A stretch of 64,000 bases of DNA from the NCBI RefSeq assembly GCF_006716095.1, contig NZ_VFOK01000001.1, forward strand, positions 2,883,375 to 2,947,374, given 5' to 3'. Position 1 is the stretch's first letter, and the number at the start of each line of letters is the position of its first letter. The position numbers and the translations under genes were made by a program. Below are positions 8,464-16,834 of this stretch, one piece after another. Below the pieces are notes generated by a model. The model was not told the origin of the DNA and did not search any database. It saw nothing but the letters and a program-made list of their open reading frames with translations. This DNA is from Barrientosiimonas humi. Its GTDB lineage: Bacteria; Actinomycetota; Actinomycetes; Actinomycetales; Dermatophilaceae.

Positions 8464-10629
8464 TTACTCGGTGATCCGGCGGCGCAGCACCAGGTAGGCG
8501 CCACCCAGCAGCGACACCAGGGCCGCGCCGGCGCCGGCGGTGCCGGCGTTGCCGAGGCCCGCGGCGCCCGTGCGCCCGGTCTCGACCGGCGGGCCGGTCA
8601 CCGTCGGCTCGCCAGGCTGACCAGGATCGGTCGGCTCACCCGGGTCGGTGGGCGTCGGCTCGGCGCCGCCACCGGTCACCTCGACCGGGATCTGCACCGT
8701 GGTGCCCGACGGCGCCGCGGTGAGCGTGAGCATCGCGGGACCCGACGGCGTGCCGGCCGGGATCGTGACCGTGACGTCGGCCGAGCCGTCGCGCGTGGGG
8801 TACGGCGGTGCGGTGCTCTTGCCCGCGGTGATCGGGAACTCGCCGAGCGACGCGTCGCCCAGCTTCGCGGTGAGCGTGGTGTTGGTCGGCGACCCCACGC
8901 TGGTCAGGTCGGTGCCGGAGACGGTGAAGCTGACCTCCTCGCCGGCCGCGACCTGCGTCGGCTGGTCCTGCACCGCGACCGCGCCCTTCTTGAACGACGG
9001 CGACAGCGGGCTGTTCTCGCGGATCCACTCCACGAACAGCGACTGGTCGATCAGGCCGGAGTCGCGGGTGTTGGTGCCCTCGCCGAACGCGGTGAAGTTG
9101 TCGCCGCCGCCGAGCAGGAACGAGTTCGACGCGACGGTGTACGTCTTCGCCGGGTCGAGCTCCTCGCCGTCGACCATCACCGTGGTCACCCGCGAGCCCT
9201 CCGCGGCCGTCGGGTCGTAGGTGTAGGTGACGTTCTCGGACAGCCCCAGCTTCAGGAACGGCCGCGACGAGCCGGCCGGCTGCCACTGCTGCTCGAGCAC
9301 CTTCAGGAACTGGGCCCCGGTGAGCTCCTTGGTGACCACGGTGTTGTTGAACGGCATGATCGAGGCGGCGTCGGCGTACGTGATCTTGCCGTCGTCGTTG
9401 ATCAGGTCCGAGCGCACCCCGCCGGGGTTCATGACGCCGATGTCGACGCCGCCGGGACGGCCCGGCTTGTTGATCGACTCGAGGTAGCTCTGGGCGATCA
9501 TGTTGCTCAGCGTCGACTCGCGCATGCGGTCGTCGCGCTGCCCGTCGGGGCTGAACGCGGTGGTGATGTCGCCGGTCTGCTCGCCGATCTGGCGCGCCCC
9601 GATCTCGGCGGCCTTCTTGTTGGCGGAGTCGACGATCTGCGCGCTCGCGCGGTAGCGCGGGTCGGCCTCGCACGCGGCGGTCGGCTCGGTCACCGGGCGC
9701 AGCCCCATCTGGTACTGCGTGACCTTCTTGGTCTCCGGGTCGTAGCCGAGCGTCAGCTCGCCGAGGTTGTTCGCGTAGTAGCCGGTCTGGATCACCGGGC
9801 GGGTGCCGTCGCCGGGCACCGGGCCGTCCCAGGTGTAGTCCATGTGGGTGTGGCCGGTGATGATCGCGGCGACCTTCGGCGAGGTGTTGTTGACGATCTT
9901 GCCGAACTCGTCGCTGCCGGCGACGCCCTCCTGCAGGGTCGCGCCCTCGCCGCCGACCGGGGAGCCTTCGTGGTAGGCCGCGACGACGACGTCGGCCTCG
10001 CCGTTGCCGGCGTTGCCGTCGGTCAGCTGGTCGGCCACCCGGTTGACCGCGGTGGACGGGTCGCCGAAGTCGAGGCCGCTGATGCCGTCGGCCGCGACGA
10101 GCGACGGGACGTCCTTGGTGACCGCGCCGACGACGCCGATCTTCACGCCGTTCTGCTCGACGATCGTGTACTCCGGGAGCGCGGGCGTCTGCGTGCCCTT
10201 GCGATAGACGTTCGCGCCGAGGTACGTCCAGCTCGCCCGGTCCGCGACGCGGCCGGTGAGGTCGGAGAAGCCCTTGTCGAACTCGTGGTTGCCCACCGAA
10301 GACGCTTGCAGGTCAAGGGAGTTCAGGAAGTCGATCGCCGGTTCGTCGTTCTGCGAGGCCGACTCGAACGGCGTGCCGCCGATGTTGTCGCCGGCCGCGA
10401 CGAACGTCGCCCCGGGGTTCTCCCGCTGCGCCGTGGTGACGGTGCAGGCGAAGTCCTTGGTGAAGTGACCGTGGTAGTCGTTGATGTTGAGCAGGGTCAG
10501 TTTCGTCAGCGACGGGTCGATCGACCCACCGCCCACGTTGGTCGCGGCCTGCGCGGGGGTGGTGGTCGCCATGGCGAGCGCCAGGACTCCTCCGACCGCG
10601 GCGATCCGACCAGGCATCGCTCGCCTCAT
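8464..10629 (-). CDS. Secreted 5'-nucleotidase / UDP-sugar hydrolase family protein
   Basis: Exported metallophosphoesterase of 721 residues that releases phosphate from nucleotides. A signal peptide (about 1-28, ending PAQAA) is followed by the calcineurin-like domain with NINDYHGHF, GDNIGGTPFES, GNHEFDKG and GHTHMDY. The 5'-nucleotidase C-terminal domain follows (about 360-560), then Ig-like sequence. A Pro/Thr/Gly linker, a hydrophobic helix and an RRRITE tail end the protein. No LPXTG is present; the linker reads PPVETG. The ATG at 10629 has AAGGAGA 8 bases upstream; the frame continues further upstream but without plausible protein. Confidence 0.9.
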   Translation of the reverse strand: MRRAMPGRIAAVGGVLALAMATTTPAQAATNVGGGSIDPSLTKLTLLNINDYHGHFTKDFACTVTTAQRENPGATFVAAGDNIGGTPFESASQNDEPAIDFLNSLDLQASSVGNHEFDKGFSDLTGRVADRASWTYLGANVYRKGTQTPALPEYTIVEQNGVKIGVVGAVTKDVPSLVAADGISGLDFGDPSTAVNRVADQLTDGNAGNGEADVVVAAYHEGSPVGGEGATLQEGVAGSDEFGKIVNNTSPKVAAIITGHTHMDYTWDGPVPGDGTRPVIQTGYYANNLGELTLGYDPETKKVTQYQMGLRPVTEPTAACEADPRYRASAQIVDSANKKAAEIGARQIGEQTGDITTAFSPDGQRDDRMRESTLSNMIAQSYLESINKPGRPGGVDIGVMNPGGVRSDLINDDGKITYADAASIMPFNNTVVTKELTGAQFLKVLEQQWQPAGSSRPFLKLGLSENVTYTYDPTAAEGSRVTTVMVDGEELDPAKTYTVASNSFLLGGGDNFTAFGEGTNTRDSGLIDQSLFVEWIRENSPLSPSFKKGAVAVQDQPTQVAAGEEVSFTVSGTDLTSVGSPTNTTLTAKLGDASLGEFPITAGKSTAPPYPTRDGSADVTVTIPAGTPSGPAMLTLTAAPSGTTVQIPVEVTGGGAEPTPTDPGEPTDPGQPGEPTVTGPPVETGRTGAAGLGNAGTAGAGAALVSLLGGAYLVLRRRITE

Positions 10630-10755
10630 GGGGCTGTCTCCTTCGTCAGCTGCGGGTCCCAGGGGGTGCCGGGCGTGCGGAAGCAGACGGCGCGGACCCG
10701 CAGGAGCCAATATGCCCGCGCCCGCGGGGGCTTGGGGCGCAGCGAGGCAAAAGTC

Positions 10756-11604
10756 ATGCACGCGCCATGGAGCGTTCACGGCGATGCGGGGCGCAGGGCG
10801 TTCGCGGCCCTCACCGTGGCAGGTGTGGAACTCGGGACCGCACGACCGGGTGACGTCAGCGTCGTCGCGCATCGCGGCGGCGCAGGGCTCGGCCCGGAGA
10901 ACCAGCTGGCGACCTTCGCGACCTCGCACGCCCTCGGGGTGCGGGTCCTGGAGACCGACGCGCGCGCGACCGCCGACGGCGTCGCCGTCGCGCATCACGA
11001 CGCGACCCTCGACCGCACGACCACGCTGCGCGGGGCGGTGCGCGACCGCAGCTTCGCCGACCTCGGCGGTCAGGTGCTGCGCATGGACGAGCTGCTGAGG
11101 GCGCATGACGACGTCGAGCTGCTCGTCGACGTCAAGGAGGCCCGGGTGGTCGGGCCGCTCGTCGCGGCGATCCAGGCGACGCGCAGCGCCGACCGGGTGT
11201 GGGTGGCCGGGGGCTGGGACCACTGGCTGTCCGCGGTGGTCGAGCGCTGCCCGGGCGTACGTCCGGCGCTGGGCTGGCGGGGCCTGTCGACACTCATGTG
11301 GTCGGCCCGTCGCGGGGTGCGCCCGCGGCGGCTGGCGGGGCGGGCGTACGCCGCGCACGTGCCGTGGCGGCTGAACGGCGTGCGCTGGCTCGCCGACGAG
11401 CGGGTCGCGGTGCGGCTGGTGGAGCAGTGCGCCGACCTCGGGCTGGTGCTGCGCGCCTGGACGATCGACCGGCCCGACCTGCAGCGGCGCCTGGTGCGTC
11501 AGGGGGTGCCGTCGATCATCACCGACCGCCCCGACCTGGCCCGCGAGGTGCTGATCGGCGAGAACCGCTGGTCCCCCATGGGCACCCCCAAGCTGGTCGA
11601 GTAG
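10756..11604 (+). CDS. Glycerophosphodiester phosphodiesterase family protein
   Basis: GDPD-fold enzyme of 282 residues, expected to cleave glycerophosphodiesters. It shows VVAHRGGAGLGPENQLATF (about 35-53), LETDARATADGVAVAHHDATLDRTT (quoted by its ends, about 70-95), LLVDVKE and VRAWTIDRPDL-type C-terminal strand residues. No signal peptide or membrane helix is evident, so it is probably cytoplasmic. The start is uncertain: ATG 10756 has only a weak ribosome site. The last codons (PKLVE, then TAG) come from the GTCGAGTAG repeat that follows, so the natural C-terminus appears to have been replaced. Confidence 0.85.
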   Translation: MHAPWSVHGDAGRRAFAALTVAGVELGTARPGDVSVVAHRGGAGLGPENQLATFATSHALGVRVLETDARATADGVAVAHHDATLDRTTTLRGAVRDRSFADLGGQVLRMDELLRAHDDVELLVDVKEARVVGPLVAAIQATRSADRVWVAGGWDHWLSAVVERCPGVRPALGWRGLSTLMWSARRGVRPRRLAGRAYAAHVPWRLNGVRWLADERVAVRLVEQCADLGLVLRAWTIDRPDLQRRLVRQGVPSIITDRPDLAREVLIGENRWSPMGTPKLVE

Positions 11605-11726
11605 TCCCCCACGCTGGTCGAGTAGCCGGCGAGGAACGAGCCGGCGTATCGAGACCACTCACGCTGGTCGAGTAGCCCCCAAGCTGGTCGAGTAGCCGGC
11701 GAGGAACGAGCCGGCGTATCGAGACC
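11592..11726. repeat. Cluster of GTCGAGTAG dispersed repeats
   Basis: Two identical 44-bp copies occur at 11613-11656 and 11683-11726. Each starts GCTGGTCGAGTAGCCGGCGA and ends GGCGTATCGAGACC. Two 13-bp half copies (GCTGGTCGAGTAG) lie at 11592-11604 and 11663-11675. Each full copy has internal dyad symmetry (GCCGGC GAGGAACGA GCCGGC). Inverse or diverged copies occur at 13603, 13660, 23431, 23967 and 48368. The first half copy provides the stop of the GDPD gene. Confidence 0.9.
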
Positions 11727-11812
11727 TACCCGAAGACGACGCCGTCTCGCACTTCGCCAAGCCTTCCGCGTTCGAGAACGCCGTTCTGCGATCTCGCCTA
11801 GCATCCCGGCTC

Positions 11813-13474
11813 GTGGGTCGACACTCAGCTCCCGAGCCGCGCCGCGGCCGCCACGCGCTGCCCGGGCAGGGCCGCTTCCTGTCGTGGGCGGTGGCGCTGG
11901 CGCTGGTCACCGCGCTGGTCGGCGGCGGGGTCTGGGCGTGGCGCGCGGCCGACGGCGACGAGCAGCCGGTCGCGGGCGAGCAGTCCGAGGACTGCCCGGA
12001 GAGCCCGCTGCGCATCGCGACCACCAACGAGATGCGGGTGCCCCTCGGGGCGCTGGTCAGTCAGGGCAACTCGACCGACTGCGTACGGTTCGTCGTCGAC
12101 ACCGCCACCCCGCTCGCCGTGGCCAACGCCGTGCACGGCAACGACCCGCTGCGGCCGGCGGTGTGGGTGCCCGACAGTCCGCTGTGGGCGCGCGAGTCGG
12201 GTCTGTCGGGGCTGCAGCAAGGGCCGACGATCGCGACCAGCCCGACCGTGGTCGCCGTGCCGCAGTCGCTGCGCGGGGCGAACGTCTCCGGCACCCAGCC
12301 GTGGAAGACGATCCTGGAACGCACCGGCGGCCGGTTCGGCATGGACAACCCGGCCGACGACACGCCTGCCCTGATGTCGTTGAAGGGGGTGGCGGAGTCG
12401 TACGGCGGGAGCGCGGCCGGGCGCCAGCAGCTCACCGGCCTCGTGGTCAAGATGAGTCACTCCGACAACGCGAGCAGCACGATGCTCACCGATGCGGACG
12501 ACCCGAAGAAGGCGCGGGCGTTCCCGACGAGCGAGCAGGCGGTGGCGGCGTACAACACCGAGCACACGGGGTCGAAGCTGTCGGTCGTGGTGCCGAAGGA
12601 GGGGGTGGCGCAGCTGCGCTACCCGGTGCTGCGCATCCCTGGGAGCCCGGGTGGCGACGACGCGGCGTACGAGCGGTTCACGAAGCTGGTGACGAGCCCG
12701 CTCGCGCGAACCATCATGCGCAACAGCGGTTTTCGGGTGCAGGGTGAGACGACGCCGACCGTGCAGGGTGCGCCGGTGAGCCTGCCGTCGAGCACTCCCG
12801 ATCCGTCGGCGCAGGACCTGTCGGCGCTGCTCACGGCGTGGAACAAGGCGGCCCGGGAGAGCCGGATGCTGGTCGTGCTCGACGTGAGCGGGTCGATGCT
12901 GCGCAAGGCGCCCAAGGGCGACAGCCGGATCAACCTCGCGCGCAAGGCCGGCGCGGTGGGTCTGCAGACGCTGCCGCAGTCGACCGAGATGGGGCTGTGG
13001 GTGTTCTCCACCGCGCAGCAGGGCAAGCGTGACTATCGCGAGGTGCTGCCGATGCGGCGGCTCGACTCCACCATCGGCGGCAGCAGCCAGGCCTCGATGC
13101 TGGGCGCCGCGCTGGACACGATGCCGAGCGAGGTGCGCGGGGACACGGGCCTGTACGACACCGTGCTCGCGGCCTATCGCGAGGCGCAGCGCAACTACAA
13201 CCCCGGCCGGGAGAACTCGGTGGTCGTGGTCACCGACGGCGCCAACGAGGACACCACCGGCGGCATCTCGCTGGACGGGCTGCTCGGCGAGCTGCGCCGG
13301 CTGCAGGGCAACGGCAAGCCGGTGTCCGTCGTGCTCGTCGGCGTGGGTCCGAGCACCAACCTCGACGCGATGCGCAAGATCGCCCAGGCCACCGGTGGCT
13401 CGGCTCAGGTCGCCGAGAACCCCGACGACATGGTGGGGATCTTCTTGAAGGCGGTGGAGAGCAGGGAGGGGTAG
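11813..13474 (+). CDS. Membrane-anchored solute-binding and von Willebrand factor A hybrid protein
   Basis: Protein of 553 residues from GTG. A basic N-terminus precedes one transmembrane or uncleaved signal helix (about 24-46). Residues about 60-320 resemble an extracellular solute-binding domain (SPLRIATTNEM at its start, WKTILERTGGRFGMDNP later). Residues about 350-550 form a VWA domain with the metal-ion adhesion motif DVSGSM near 356 and VVVTDGANED near 470. This pairing is known in actinobacteria, but its role is unclear: a surface protein that binds a ligand and a partner is likely. No ABC partner genes are adjacent. Confidence 0.83.
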   Translation: MGRHSAPEPRRGRHALPGQGRFLSWAVALALVTALVGGGVWAWRAADGDEQPVAGEQSEDCPESPLRIATTNEMRVPLGALVSQGNSTDCVRFVVDTATPLAVANAVHGNDPLRPAVWVPDSPLWARESGLSGLQQGPTIATSPTVVAVPQSLRGANVSGTQPWKTILERTGGRFGMDNPADDTPALMSLKGVAESYGGSAAGRQQLTGLVVKMSHSDNASSTMLTDADDPKKARAFPTSEQAVAAYNTEHTGSKLSVVVPKEGVAQLRYPVLRIPGSPGGDDAAYERFTKLVTSPLARTIMRNSGFRVQGETTPTVQGAPVSLPSSTPDPSAQDLSALLTAWNKAARESRMLVVLDVSGSMLRKAPKGDSRINLARKAGAVGLQTLPQSTEMGLWVFSTAQQGKRDYREVLPMRRLDSTIGGSSQASMLGAALDTMPSEVRGDTGLYDTVLAAYREAQRNYNPGRENSVVVVTDGANEDTTGGISLDGLLGELRRLQGNGKPVSVVLVGVGPSTNLDAMRKIAQATGGSAQVAENPDDMVGIFLKAVESREG

Positions 13475-13532
13475 GTGAGGCGGCGATCACTCGAAGCTGC
13501 ACCCATTCCTACCGCGCCGACGGCCGAACCGG

Positions 13533-13596
13533 CCGTGAGTGTGCGCAACACGCCCACGCGGCGGCGCTGGAAGGGGCCACTTGCGCACACTCACGG
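13533..13596. repeat. 64-bp inverted repeat with 16-bp perfect arms
   Basis: CCGTGAGTGTGCGCAA (13533-13548) pairs perfectly with TTGCGCACACTCACGG (13581-13596) around 32 nt. It lies 59 bases after the VWA gene and may end its transcript, though no T-tract follows. It is immediately followed by two GTCGAG-family repeats. Confidence 0.8.
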
Positions 13597-13602
13597 GCAG
13601 CG

Positions 13603-13706
13603 GGTCTCGATACGGCCCGCTCGCCCCTCGCGGCCTACTCGACCACCTTGGGTGACCGGGCCTCGATACGGCCGCTCGTCCCTCGCGGCCTGCTCGGCCA
13701 GCTTGG
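13603..13706. repeat. Two diverged inverse copies of the GTCGAG repeat
   Basis: Copies at 13603-13650 and 13660-13706 run as GGTCTCGATACGG...CTACTCGACCACCTTG and GCCTCGATACGG...CTGCTCGGCCAGCTTG, the reverse orientation of the cluster at 11592. A further hairpin, TTGGGCGG (13703-13710) with CCGCCCAA (13733-13740), follows. Together these fill the 288-bp gap before the acyltransferase gene; no gene was seen there. Confidence 0.8.
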
Positions 13707-13762
13707 GCGGCGCGGGAGCCACCCTCCCCGGCCCGCCCAACTTGGGCATCTACCCTCTCCGG

Positions 13763-15811
13763 GTGTCCACACCCACCCTCCAGCGCCTCGACCGCAATCC
13801 TCCCGACAAGCGGGCGGGTGCTTCAGGGATGCGCACCGACATCCAGGCGCTGCGTGCGCTGGCCGTCATGCTGGTCGTGGTCTACCACCTGTGGCCGGGT
13901 GAGCTGACCGGCGGATTCGTCGGCGTCGACGTCTTCTTCGTCATCTCCGGGTTCCTCATCACCGGGCACCTGCTGCGCGACGCCGAGCGCAAGGGTGGCG
14001 TCTCGCTCCTGCAGTTCTGGACCCGCCGCGCTTTCCGGCTGCTCCCCGCGTCGCTGCTCGTCATCGTGGTCACGATGGCCGGCGTGCTCGCGTTCGTCGG
14101 CGAGGACCAGTGGCGCCGCCACGCCCAGCAGGCCCTCGCCTCCGGGTTCTACGTGCAGAACTGGGTGCTGTCGGCGAGCTCGACCGACTACCTCGCCTCC
14201 AGCGACAGCCCGACCGCCTTCCAGCACTTCTGGTCGCTGTCGATCGAGGAGCAGTTCTACCTCGTCCTGCCGGTCGTGTTCGTGGCCGTGCTCGCCCTCG
14301 CGAAGACGCGCTGGCGCACGGCCTTCTTCGCCGCGCTCGTCGCGATCACCGGCGCCTCGCTGTGGTGGTCGATCCAGCTCACCGCCACCAACTCCGCCGC
14401 GGCCTACTTCGTCACCACCACCCGCGCGTGGGAGTTCGGCATCGGGGCCCTGGCCTCGTTCGTACGCCCTCGCCACCTCGCGCGCATCAGCCCGGCCGTC
14501 GCCTGGGTCGGCATCGGCGCGATCGTCGTCTCGGCCATGACGTTCAGCGGACAGACCGCCTTCCCCGGTTACGCGGCGCTGCTCCCCACCGTGGGCGCCG
14601 TGCTCGCGCTGATCACCCTGCGCCACGACCGAGTCTTCGACACCGTCACGAACACCCGGCCGGTCCAGCTGATCGGCGACGCGTCGTACTCCATCTACCT
14701 GTGGCACTGGCCGCTGTTCGTCATCGCGCCCTACGCGCTCGGGCGCGAGCTCGGCTTCCTGCCCCGCCTCGGCATCCTCGTGCTGTCGATCGCCGTCGGC
14801 TGGCTGAGCATGCGGTTCGTGGAGACGCCCTTCCGCGCGCGCGGCTTCGCCCGGTGGCGCACCCGCAGCGGTGCAGCGGTCGCCGCCGGGATCGCCGGGG
14901 TGCTCGTCGTCTCCATGGGCAGCTTCGGCGTCCTGCAGATGCGCGAGCGGCAGTCGGCCGACCAGGTCCAGCAGGCGATGACCGGCTCCGATCCCTGCCT
15001 CGGCGCCCCCGCGCTCGGCCGGACCGACTGCCCCAGCTCCGGTCGCCTCACCCCGAGCCTGGCGCTGCTGCCCGACGACGACGGCAACCGTGACGAGTGC
15101 TGGGCCCGTGCGGGTGAGGTCGCCGTGCGCCGGTGCACCCTCAACGACCCCGCGCGGCCGGCCAAGCGGGCGATCGCGATCGGCGACTCGCACAACAACT
15201 CCTTGATCCCGGCGTACGCACGCGCTGCCAAGTCGCTCGGCTGGAAGTTCGACGTGGCCGGCAAGGAGGGCTGCTACGTCTCGACGAGCAACCTGCCCCT
15301 CGGCCGCGACCCGAGCGAATGCCGCACCTGGCGCACCACGGTGGTCGACCAGGTCGCCTCCGACCCCGACATCGACGTCGTCGTGGTGACCCGCAACGAG
15401 TCCGACAAGTTCGGCTCGACCCACGAGGAACGACAGCAGGTCGAGCAGGGCCTGCGCGACGCCTGGTCGCGGTTCACGCGGGAGGGCAAGCAGGTCATCG
15501 TGCTGCAGGACGTCCCCCAGCTCGAGAACAAGCCTGCCGAGTGCCTCGCGCAGGCCGGGCTCGAAGACCCCCGCAGCTGCACCTGGAGCACCCGCACGGC
15601 CTATCCCGAGTACCAGTCGCTGCGCGCAGCGTCCGAGGGTCAGCAGGGCGTCACGTTCGTCCCCGTGCAGGACGACTTCTGCACCGACGGGCAGTGCCCC
15701 GCCGTCATCGGCAACGTCCCCGTCTACTTCAACCGGGCTCACGTGAGCAAGACGTTCGCCGCCTCCTGGGGTCCGCAGCTGGCCAGCAAGCTCCGCGACG
15801 CGGCGCAGTAG
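13763..15811 (+). CDS. OafA/YrhL-type acyltransferase with C-terminal SGNH domain
   Basis: Membrane acyltransferase of 682 residues that probably acetylates a cell-surface glycan. The N-terminal acyltransferase-3 domain starts RTDIQALRALAVMLVVVYHL, continues GGFVGVDVFFVISGFLITGHLL and has the conserved FQHFWSLSIEEQFYL near 155; about ten membrane helices follow. The C-terminal half is a periplasmic SGNH domain with AIGDSHNNSL near 474 and a catalytic His candidate in FNRAHVSKTF. GTG 13763 gives a short basic leader; ATG 13829, directly before RTDIQ, is an alternative. It is convergent with the thiamine importer. Confidence 0.87.
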   Translation: MSTPTLQRLDRNPPDKRAGASGMRTDIQALRALAVMLVVVYHLWPGELTGGFVGVDVFFVISGFLITGHLLRDAERKGGVSLLQFWTRRAFRLLPASLLVIVVTMAGVLAFVGEDQWRRHAQQALASGFYVQNWVLSASSTDYLASSDSPTAFQHFWSLSIEEQFYLVLPVVFVAVLALAKTRWRTAFFAALVAITGASLWWSIQLTATNSAAAYFVTTTRAWEFGIGALASFVRPRHLARISPAVAWVGIGAIVVSAMTFSGQTAFPGYAALLPTVGAVLALITLRHDRVFDTVTNTRPVQLIGDASYSIYLWHWPLFVIAPYALGRELGFLPRLGILVLSIAVGWLSMRFVETPFRARGFARWRTRSGAAVAAGIAGVLVVSMGSFGVLQMRERQSADQVQQAMTGSDPCLGAPALGRTDCPSSGRLTPSLALLPDDDGNRDECWARAGEVAVRRCTLNDPARPAKRAIAIGDSHNNSLIPAYARAAKSLGWKFDVAGKEGCYVSTSNLPLGRDPSECRTWRTTVVDQVASDPDIDVVVVTRNESDKFGSTHEERQQVEQGLRDAWSRFTREGKQVIVLQDVPQLENKPAECLAQAGLEDPRSCTWSTRTAYPEYQSLRAASEGQQGVTFVPVQDDFCTDGQCPAVIGNVPVYFNRAHVSKTFAASWGPQLASKLRDAAQ

Positions 15812-15817
15812 CCCGGG

Positions 15818-16834
15818 TCACCCGGGGAGCGGTGCGGCGGCGGCCGGAACCAGCCGCAGACGTACGCTCTCGCCGGGCTCCGGCAGCGGCTCGCCGAGCT
15901 CGGCGACGGCGTCGGCCTCGACCCCGTCGGCCAGCCGGACCCGCAGCCGCACGACGTCTGCCCCCAGCGCGGCGCCCAGCACGGTGGCCCGGTGCTCGCC
16001 GTCGTCGGCGCGGCGCAACGCCTGCGGCCGCAGCGCCAGCCGGGCCACGCCCGGGACCAGCCTCGCCGCAGCCTCGCCCTCGAGCACCGTCGAGAACCCG
16101 AGGAACTCGGCGATCTGCTCGTCGGCCGGTGCGCGCCAGACGTCCGCCGTCGGGCCCTCCTGGACGATCCGGCCGTCGCTCATCACCGCCATCCGGTCGG
16201 CCAGGGTGAAGGCCTCGTCGTGGTCGTGCGTCACGAGCATCGCGGTCGTGCCCGAGGTGGTGAGGATCTGCCGCAGGTCGGCGCCGAGCCGGTCGCGCAG
16301 CGCGCGATCGAGCGCCGACAGCGGCTCGTCGAGCAGCAGCAGCCGCGGCCTCGCCGCGAGCGCCCGGGCCAGCGCGACCCGCTGCTGCTGGCCGCCGGAC
16401 AGCGTGCCGGGGCGGCGCCGCTCCATCCCCGGCAGCCCGACCAGCTCCAGCAGCTCCCCCACCCGGCCGGCGGCCTCGGCGCGCGAAAGGCCTTGGCGCC
16501 GAAGGGCGTACGCGACGTTGCCGGCGACGTCCTGGTGCGGGAAGAGCTGCCCGTCCTGGAACATCAGCGCCACGCGGCGACGGTGGGTCGGCACGTCGGT
16601 GACGTCGTCGCCGCCGATGATCACCCGGCCGGAGTCGGGCCGTTGCAGCCCGGCCACCACCCGCAGCAGGGTCGACTTGCCGCTGCCCGACGGGCCGAGC
16701 ACGGCGAGCACCCGCCCCGGCTCCAGCTGCAGCGACACGTCGTCGACGGCCGCGGTGCGCTCGAAGCGCACGGTCACGCCGTCGACCTGCAGCGAGGCCC
16801 CCGGCCGCGCCGACGACCCGTCCACGTCGCTCAT
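15818..16834 (-). CDS. thiQ: Thiamine ABC transporter ATP-binding protein
   Basis: ATPase of 338 residues for thiamine uptake, last gene of a three-gene operon. Walker A GPSGSGKST is near residue 41, the signature LSGGQQQR near 140 and Walker B LLLLDEP near 160, followed by an H-loop MLVTHDHDEA. A C-terminal TOBE-like extension of about 100 residues makes it longer than enteric ThiQ. The ATG overlaps the permease stop by one base (TGATG). I infer thiamine as substrate from the TPP riboswitch upstream of the operon; the ATPase alone could equally belong to an iron or spermidine importer. Confidence 0.85.
   Translation of the reverse strand: MSDVDGSSARPGASLQVDGVTVRFERTAAVDDVSLQLEPGRVLAVLGPSGSGKSTLLRVVAGLQRPDSGRVIIGGDDVTDVPTHRRRVALMFQDGQLFPHQDVAGNVAYALRRQGLSRAEAAGRVGELLELVGLPGMERRRPGTLSGGQQQRVALARALAARPRLLLLDEPLSALDRALRDRLGADLRQILTTSGTTAMLVTHDHDEAFTLADRMAVMSDGRIVQEGPTADVWRAPADEQIAEFLGFSTVLEGEAAARLVPGVARLALRPQALRRADDGEHRATVLGAALGADVVRLRVRLADGVEADAVAELGEPLPEPGESVRLRLVPAAAAPLPG

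Noticed and set aside
10650-10703. Inverted repeat CTGCGGGTCC/GGACCCGCAG in the 5'-nucleotidase leader as another palindrome family
   Set aside because: Arms are only 10 bp with a 34-nt unpaired loop in GC-rich DNA, within what chance could give.
8458-10750. Long open frame on the plus strand opposite the 5'-nucleotidase, running into the GDPD gene
   Set aside because: Its protein is Arg/Gly/Leu-rich and has no domain, while the minus strand encodes a complete 5'-nucleotidase. It is the usual GC-rich shadow frame; the GDPD product starts only near 10756.
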